A DNA stretch of 19,412 nt from SZAS-103 sp043747745 (GTDB lineage: Bacteria; Pseudomonadota; Gammaproteobacteria; Xanthomonadales; Xanthomonadaceae): NCBI GenBank assembly GCA_043747745.1, contig JAYTOP010000029.1:1-19412 (forward strand), written 5' to 3'. A model generated the notes under the pieces. It had not been told where the DNA came from and made no database searches. It saw nothing but the letters and a program-made list of their open reading frames with translations. This document shows, piece by piece, positions 16,701-19,412 of this stretch (positions are counted from its first letter, which is position 1; each line of letters begins with the position of its first letter). The translations under genes and the position numbers were made by a program.

Positions 16701-17317
16701 CGGGATTGCGCACCACGCCCGAGCAGCGCGAACTGCTGGAACGCGAGAGCAATATCCTGGTCGATCTCGCCGCATCGACCGATGACGATTCCGCTCAAGG
16801 TCGTCCGCGCCTCGCCGACGGAATGCTGCTGATGCTGGACCGTGTCGATGGTTTCTGGCCTGAGGCAGGTGCCGCCGGGCTCGGCCAGTTGCGTGCGGTC
16901 AAGGACATCGATTGCAGCGCATGGTTCTTCAAGGCGCACTTCTTCCAGGATCCGGTGCAGCCCGGTTCGCTCGGCATCGAGGCGATGATCCAGGCTTTGC
17001 AGTTCTACATGTTGCATGACAGCCGGTTGCATGACAGCCGGTTGCATGACATCCGACTGCAAGCCGGCATGGACGACGGCATCGAAGGCGCGCATTTCGA
17101 GCCGATCGCGCTTGGACGACCGCATCGCTGGAAGTACCGTGGGCAGGTATTGCCGCGCCACCGGCAGGTGCACACTACACTCGAAATCACCGAAACCGGT
17201 CGCGACGAACGCGGCGTGTATGCGCTCGCGAACGCAAGCCTGTGGGCCGACGGCCAGCGCATCTACGAACTCGATGGACTGGGCATGCGCATCGTCGCCG
17301 GCCGCGTGGACTGCTGA
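10742..17317 (+). CDS. pfaC: PfaC-like synthase with embedded PfaB-type AT: KS-CLF-AT-pseudoDH-DH-pseudoDH-DH
   Basis: This 2191-residue partner synthase provides chain extension and FabA-like dehydration/isomerisation. The KS (about 4-425) has Cys178 (DAACASSL), His313 (ECHATGT) and His349 (SNLGH). The chain-length-factor domain (about 440-830) is KS-like but has Ala600 where the catalytic Cys would be (QAGAASGL). An acyltransferase (about 834-1160) has Ser920 in GYSSGE and His1034 in AVHVPEL, and ends VEHGPGGAYGRAI; this is the PfaB-type AT, normally a separate protein in marine clusters. A linker with a Gln-rich helix (about 1255-1297) follows. Four FabA-like hotdog units follow: pseudoDH1 (about 1395-1590), DH1 with His1672/Glu1686 (GHFKNDPCMPGTLMFEG), pseudoDH2 (about 1800-2000, lacking the catalytic His) and DH2 with His2066/Glu2080 (AHFFQDPVQPGSLGIE). 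Nothing follows DH2, so the acyltransferase tail of myxobacterial Pfa3 is absent. The gene starts three bases after pfaA; no clear ribosome site is visible. Confidence 0.93.
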   Translation: MRFAPIAIVGRACVLPGALSPDQLWLAVSEGRDLIGPAPPGRWKIDPAQALCTPEHLDADRAWSDRGGYVQGFEQVWDPTGFSIESSELDGLDPLVAWTLHCAREARRACAVGPDTRTGAVFGNLGFPSAKMAAFAQSVWTGEGAEDARHRFMSAGTAELLRRALDLDAGSHCIDAACASSLYAIKLACDRLQEGSADVMLAGAVQGADDLFLHVGFCALNALSRSGRSRPFHRDADGLVPAEGAAFVALKRLADARRDGDTIHGVIRGIGLSNDGRGKGLLAPAEEGQQRAMRAAYAAAGLGPEHVSLLECHATGTPVGDATELASTSAVFAGCDAVPIGSLKSNLGHLITTAGAAGLIKVLEAMRSGQRPPTLHIDEPTTALNDRPFRVLDRLEAWRADAPRIAAISAFGFGGNNAHLIVSEDDASIVDVPVASVRIPIAIVGIGAMVASASNREAFRDGLFSGRSMLDANGEGRMPVIEFDLDGLRFPPRDLAQALPQQLAILQTSREALAETGPLPRERTGVFIGMEPDPEVARYGTRWRLAQPGVDAHWLTIARDAVVPALESAAVIGAMPNIPANRLSSQFDFGGPAFTVQAGAASGLEALRIAARALARGELDAVLVGAVDLSCEAVHRRASLQKPGDAAISLLLKRLADAERDGDRIYAQFNAEQNAETQDSHGLKLGDGEGCVDLASRIGVSFAASGLVHVATAALCLRQRCGLDGQPSLDGSASHVEVRLADGDGLFLTAAATQEKSALVPAARLRCFAGIDKTAVIVALEAGRESLDGPARLVLVSDDVRIEATRERALAHLLHGAPAGAGVHFCEHPIGGELAFVFAGAGASYHGMGRSLLQHVPQLRERLAERSQRLPGALAWAFADDDRQPSALEQLWGASALSQLHLELSQGLLGLKADAWLGYSSGETNALIASGTWSNPDALMADMERSGLVTHELGGEFAAVARAWNRPVRWASWTVLAPLAEVRAAMAGVERVHIAIINGEQDCLIAGDEDGCAVVVARIGESRCLRLIYPLAVHVPELDEVAETWLQLHRRPTTIPHGRVYSNAFGRAYKPDTETCARAILEQADRTLDLRPAVLAAWDDGVRVFVEHGPGGAYGRAIRSILGERDALVVSLDRKDQGIEATLNAVGALLAAGVAVRHDIFASAPCKTNATSGKRMQRYAAHPPAIVIPPHKAPHTVVDSGWQVMVPAPRLPSVLDESAISEYTRQRLAGPMTLHAVAMPFRHQPVGASVAAHPIFALYQDQLKRLASTQQAFAAQQAHVHQRYLFLRQSSIQLLFQAGSIATPRPGHAGAASGHDRAETILPQMRARTVAPAPAHEVPRTVAARATGPALSLVETPYAASSPVAPAPATTSIKSVAPNVLRTPIGPNFNRQQLEVHAEGRISELFGHAFTGQDSHLRQVRMPRPPLLLADRVTGLSAEPDSMGKGVIWTETDVGWDHAYLHQGHLPAGVLIEAGQADLMLISYLGVDRFNKGERVYRLLGCELTYHGDLPAGGDSIRFEIELDNHAAQGDVRLMFFHYDCWNGERQQLSVRKGQAGFFTDAELAESAGCLWSPEQQEIVANPRLDPPAVNNIPTRLERHQLEALSLNDGYGCFGAGFERLQTHTRTPGLQGGRMLLLDRVTDLDSSEGPWARGYLRAELDIDPQQWFFDGHFKNDPCMPGTLMFEGCLQAMAVYLAAHGHTLECDGWRFQPVPELPYQLQCRGQVTPTSRLLVTEVFVEEIIAGPIPTVYADLLCTVDGLKAFHARRVALQLVPSWPLSAMPALLAEIDDRSLQIAVVDGFAFDQQSLLACAIGRPSEAFGPMYRRFDGTQRVARLPGPPYLFMSRIAKIDGPIGVMKAGARVVVEYDVPRNAWYFDHNGCRTMPFAVLLEAALQPCGWLSSYVGSALTEEGELGFRNLDGEGHLLAELHDDCGTLTTEVELTDVSATGGMIIESFAVRCFLGTREVYRLKTVFGFFPPATLANQAGLRTTPEQRELLERESNILVDLAASTDDDSAQGRPRLADGMLLMLDRVDGFWPEAGAAGLGQLRAVKDIDCSAWFFKAHFFQDPVQPGSLGIEAMIQALQFYMLHDSRLHDSRLHDIRLQAGMDDGIEGAHFEPIALGRPHRWKYRGQVLPRHRQVHTTLEITETGRDERGVYALANASLWADGQRIYELDGLGMRIVAGRVDC
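17011..17055 (+). repeat. Three in-frame 15-bp tandem repeats inside the DH2 domain of pfaC
   Basis: GTTGCATGACAGCCG occurs twice in succession (17011-17025, 17026-17040) and a third time with one base changed (17041-17055). In protein it gives LHDSR-LHDSR-LHDIR, starting 17 residues after the catalytic Glu of the last dehydratase. A multiple of three keeps the frame, so copy number could change without breaking the gene. Confidence 0.92.
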
Positions 17318-17321
17318 GCGC

Positions 17322-17987
17322 GTGACTGCCAGCGTCGCCCATATCGAGATCGCGCGGATTGCCGATGTGCTTGCCGAGGTTCCGGAAGACCATGCGAGCT
17401 GGCTGTCCGAATGCGAACAGGCGCGGTTCGCAGGCATCCGCGTCGATGCGCGCCGCGCGCAATACCTAGCAGGGCATTGGCTTGTGCGCGTGTTGCTGGC
17501 GCGAGCCTTCGGCGGCAATCCCAAGCAATGGCGATTGCTCGAGCGCAGGAGCCTGCCGCCATCGGTGCACGGTCATGACGCGGTCAAGGTATCGATCAGC
17601 CACACGAAGGACTGGATCGCCGCAGCGGTGGCGACGGTTTCAATCGGAATCGACCTCGAACAGCGCCCGCGCACGCTGGATCCAGCGATCGAGTCATTGC
17701 TGCTCAACACCGGCGAAGCCACAGGCAGCCTCGACGCGGATACCATGTTGCAGCGCTGGGTAGCCAAAGAAGCATGGATCAAGCGCAACACCGAAAGCGC
17801 CTTGCCAGCGCGCCTCAAGCGACTGCATCTCGGCGCGACAACACGCGGTCATGCCGACGTGCGCATCTACAGCTGTACGGCGTTTCATTTCGGGCTGGCC
17901 ATTGCACCCGGCCAGGCGATACGGCGGCATTGCGATGTGACGCTGCATCCGGGCACTGGCTTCGAGGTCACCGATCTGGAAACGTAA
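17322..17987 (+). CDS. Sfp-type 4'-phosphopantetheinyl transferase (PfaE-like)
   Basis: This 221-residue enzyme would transfer the phosphopantetheine arm of coenzyme A to Ser1167 and Ser1265 of the PfaA ACPs, making them active. The Sfp/AcpT superfamily motifs are clear: SISHTKD (about 90-96), SIGIDLEQ with metal-binding Asp111 and Glu113, and WVAKEAWIK with Trp146, Lys149, Glu150 and Lys154. Length and motif spacing suit the Sfp-like monomeric class rather than the short AcpS class. The start is the GTG at 17322, four bases after the pfaC stop; the frame is open further upstream but only as the other-frame reading of pfaC. The ribosome site is weak, so translation is probably coupled to pfaC. 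Its place as the last operon gene makes it the dedicated activator and functional counterpart of marine pfaE, although gene order differs. Confidence 0.9.
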   Translation: MTASVAHIEIARIADVLAEVPEDHASWLSECEQARFAGIRVDARRAQYLAGHWLVRVLLARAFGGNPKQWRLLERRSLPPSVHGHDAVKVSISHTKDWIAAAVATVSIGIDLEQRPRTLDPAIESLLLNTGEATGSLDADTMLQRWVAKEAWIKRNTESALPARLKRLHLGATTRGHADVRIYSCTAFHFGLAIAPGQAIRRHCDVTLHPGTGFEVTDLET

Positions 17988-18044
17988 GTATTGCGATTGG
18001 GCAACATGTTCATCACGATGCAGCTTGAAGACAAGTCCAGTATC

Positions 18045-18059
18045 GAGGGATAAGCGATG
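18045..18059 (+). promoter_or_regulatory. Ribosome binding site for the OmpA-like gene
   Basis: GAGGGA at 18045-18050 lies six bases before the ATG at 18057. It is the strongest Shine-Dalgarno match in the window and supports this start over the second ATG at 18063. No terminator or convincing promoter is visible in the 69-base gap after the PPTase gene, so read-through from the operon remains possible. Confidence 0.6.
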
Positions 18060-19313
18060 AGAATGGCTGCGTTTGAATTCGCACTTCTGCTTGCGTTCGG
18101 CATCACCGCCAGCTCCGCTGCGCCGGCCCCGGCGTCGCAGGACATCAACCTCACAGCGTTCGCGAACGGTGCGCTGTGGGAGAGCGCCAGTTCCGAATAC
18201 GGCGGCGCCTGGGAGGCGCGCTGGATCACCGACGAGAATCCGCAGACCGGCTGGGCGTCTGAAAAAGGCGCGGTCGGGCCTTTCGATATCGTGATTTCGT
18301 TGCCGGAACGTTCCGAGATCCACGCGCTGGAATTCGACACCGCGTCGGTGGATGGCGATGGCGGCCTGCGCGGCGCAAAGACTATCGATGTGATGGTTTC
18401 CGACACGTCGGCGACCGCAGGGTTCACGCCGTTGACGAGCGTCGCGCTCAAACCCGGCAAGGACAGACAGCATTTCAGTCTTGCCAAACCGGGCAATGCA
18501 CGCTGGATCAAGCTGGTCTTCAGGAGCAATAACGGCGACCCGGATTACACCGAACTCATGGAGTTCCGCGCGTTCGGCACGCAACTCACGCAGACGCCGC
18601 TGCCGACGAACCTTTCCGGTACGTACAGCAGCGACAACTACGGCAACTTCCACCTGCAGCAGGATGGCGCACAGCTCCGCGGTTGCTACGAGCACAGCGA
18701 AGGCCTCGTCCAGGGCGGACTGGAGTCGCACCTGATGCGGCTCACGTGGTATCAAAGCGGCGGCATCCACGGATCGGCCATCATGGTGCTCAAGCGCGAC
18801 GGCAAGGGCTTCGAGGGATGGTGGAACGAGGTCGGCAGCGATGACGGCGACAGCCCATGGAAAGCCGACTGGGATGTGAAGAAGACCAGCGACAAGGTCG
18901 GTTCCTGTCCGCACTGGAACCCGAAAGCCGCGAGCGGAAACATCGTCGCCACCCAACTTGCGGCCGAGGGCCACGTGCGCATTTACGGCATCAATTTCGA
19001 TGTCGACAGCGACCACCTGCGCGCGGATGCGAAACCGGCTATCGACGAATTGCTGCAGGCCCTCAAGGCCAATCCCCCGTGGCATGTGAGCATCGAGGGA
19101 CATACGGATGCGACGGGAGGCGCTGCGCACAACCTCGACCTCAGCCAGCGGCGCGCTGCCGCGGTGAAGGCAACGCTAGTCGCTGCGGGAATCCCCGCGG
19201 ACCGGATGAGCACGACCGGACTCGGCCAAACCAAGCCGGTTGCATCGAACGACAACGGCATCGGACGTGCGCAGAATCGGCGCGTCGAGATCGTGCGGCG
19301 CAGCGGGGACTAG
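18057..19313 (+). CDS. Secreted discoidin-like / OmpA C-terminal domain protein
   Basis: This 418-residue envelope protein has three parts after a signal peptide (residues 1 to about 21, ending SSAA). Residues about 28-165 resemble a galactose-binding/F5-8-type-C (discoidin) fold: WITDENPQTGWAS, then FDIVISLPERSEIHALEF and a closing LMEFRAFG. Residues about 182-285 form a lipocalin/avidin-like sheet domain (LSGTYSSDNYGNFHLQQ, then LRGCYEHSEG and FEGWWNE) with two cysteines that could pair. Residues about 310-415 are the OmpA C-terminal domain with INFDVDSDHLR, GHTDATG and LSQRRAAAVK; Asp351 and Arg366, 15 residues apart, match the diaminopimelate-binding pair of peptidoglycan-anchored OmpA proteins. 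There is no OmpA beta-barrel and no lipobox Cys, so it is probably periplasmic and wall-bound, perhaps holding glycans. A link to the lipid operon is not shown; it may only be a neighbour. Confidence 0.85.
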   Translation: MRMAAFEFALLLAFGITASSAAPAPASQDINLTAFANGALWESASSEYGGAWEARWITDENPQTGWASEKGAVGPFDIVISLPERSEIHALEFDTASVDGDGGLRGAKTIDVMVSDTSATAGFTPLTSVALKPGKDRQHFSLAKPGNARWIKLVFRSNNGDPDYTELMEFRAFGTQLTQTPLPTNLSGTYSSDNYGNFHLQQDGAQLRGCYEHSEGLVQGGLESHLMRLTWYQSGGIHGSAIMVLKRDGKGFEGWWNEVGSDDGDSPWKADWDVKKTSDKVGSCPHWNPKAASGNIVATQLAAEGHVRIYGINFDVDSDHLRADAKPAIDELLQALKANPPWHVSIEGHTDATGGAAHNLDLSQRRAAAVKATLVAAGIPADRMSTTGLGQTKPVASNDNGIGRAQNRRVEIVRRSGD

Positions 19314-19332
19314 GGGGCAATGCTCTCAACTT

Positions 19333-19358
19333 AAGCCTTTCTTGACCTCAAAAGGCTT
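19333..19358 (+). terminator. Possible terminator hairpin after the OmpA-like gene
   Basis: AAGCCTTT (19333-19340) and AAAGGCTT (19351-19358) are exact reverse complements with a 10-base loop, 19 bases after the stop codon. A short GCGTTTT follows instead of a full T-run, and the stem has only three G-C pairs, so this would be a weak intrinsic terminator. Confidence 0.4.
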
Positions 19359-19398
19359 GCGTTTTCGCACATGATTGGTTACGATATCGCATCGTAAC
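19357..19398 (+). promoter_or_regulatory. Promoter-like sequence overlapped by a perfect dyad at the right edge
   Basis: GTTACGAT (19378-19385) and ATCGTAAC (19391-19398) are exact reverse complements around the spacer ATCGC. TTGCGT (19357-19362) and TACGAT (19380-19385), 17 bases apart, form a passable promoter whose -10 lies inside the left arm. This is a typical layout for a repressor operator serving a gene to the right of the window. The target gene is not visible. Confidence 0.45.
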
Positions 19399-19412
19399 TC
19401 ATTGATAAATAA

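Noticed and set aside
17016..17321. Upstream extension of the PPTase frame
   Set aside because: It overlaps the DH2 coding sequence of pfaC; the family-like protein begins after the GTG at 17322.
15680..17524. A 614-codon minus-strand frame opposite the end of pfaC and the PPTase
   Set aside because: It spans two real genes in antisense and shows no recognisable domain.
18006..18053. A 15-residue frame (MFITMQLEDKSSIEG) just before the OmpA-like gene
   Set aside because: It has no ribosome site of its own, and the strong GAGGGA within it serves the next gene. A leader peptide cannot be excluded but is not supported.
17694..19130. A 478-codon minus-strand frame opposite the PPTase and OmpA-like genes
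   Set aside because: It is antisense to two well-supported proteins and has no family motif or convincing start.

Overview
The window is high-GC bacterial DNA, and its centre is a compact secondary-lipid (polyunsaturated-fatty-acid type, 'Pfa') megasynthase operon. I see no tRNA, rRNA, CRISPR array, transposase or phage gene. The GC-rich codon use, the short Ser/Gly/Pro-rich secreted proteins and a TonB-receptor-like VTGSRI motif in a secreted protein suggest a gammaproteobacterium of the Xanthomonas/Lysobacter/Rhodanobacter kind. That placement is an inference; no phylogenetic marker gene is present.

Layout. On the minus strand, 89-1864 encodes a secreted beta-propeller protein and 2048-2635 (longer if an upstream start is used) encodes a TetR-family repressor. 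Between tetR and the first plus-strand gene lies a divergent control region: an intergenic-repeat-like stretch (about 2640-2727) and a perfect 8-bp-arm dyad (2797-2822) whose spacer holds a TATAAC -10 candidate. The operon reads rightwards: pfaD (2841-4481, trans enoyl reductase), pfaA-like (4478-10738; KS-AT-ACP-ACP-KR-DH), pfaC-like (10742-17317; KS-CLF-AT-pseudoDH-DH-pseudoDH-DH) and an Sfp-type phosphopantetheinyl transferase (17322-17987). Junctions are a 4-bp ATGA overlap, a 3-bp gap and a 4-bp gap, so the four genes are almost certainly one transcript. After a 69-bp gap comes a secreted discoidin-like/OmpA-C fusion protein (18057-19313). A hairpin (19333-19358) follows, then a second dyad over a promoter-like sequence (19378-19398) that probably serves a gene beyond the window.

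How the genes work together. The PPTase would activate the two tandem ACPs of PfaA. The PfaA AT loads malonyl units, and KS/CLF domains elongate on both proteins. The PfaA KR and its PKS-type DH process the beta-carbon. The FabA-like DH domains of PfaC would place or isomerise double bonds, and PfaD reduces enoyl intermediates. The PfaB-type acyltransferase, a separate gene in marine Shewanella/Photobacterium-type clusters, is here fused between CLF and DH of PfaC. That domain plan and the gene order (ER, KS-AT-ACP-KR-DH, KS-CLF-AT-DH-DH) match the terrestrial myxobacterial pfa1-pfa2-pfa3 type rather than the marine gammaproteobacterial pfaABCDE type, except that no C-terminal acylglycerolphosphate acyltransferase is present and there are only two ACPs. 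The product cannot be read from sequence: a polyunsaturated fatty acid or another polyunsaturated/hydroxylated long-chain lipid is possible. No thioesterase, desaturase or methyltransferase is seen. The TetR protein facing the operon across a palindrome is the obvious candidate regulator.

Bases 1-88 and 17988-18056 hold no gene I can support. No gene-free stretch exceeds 300 bases.
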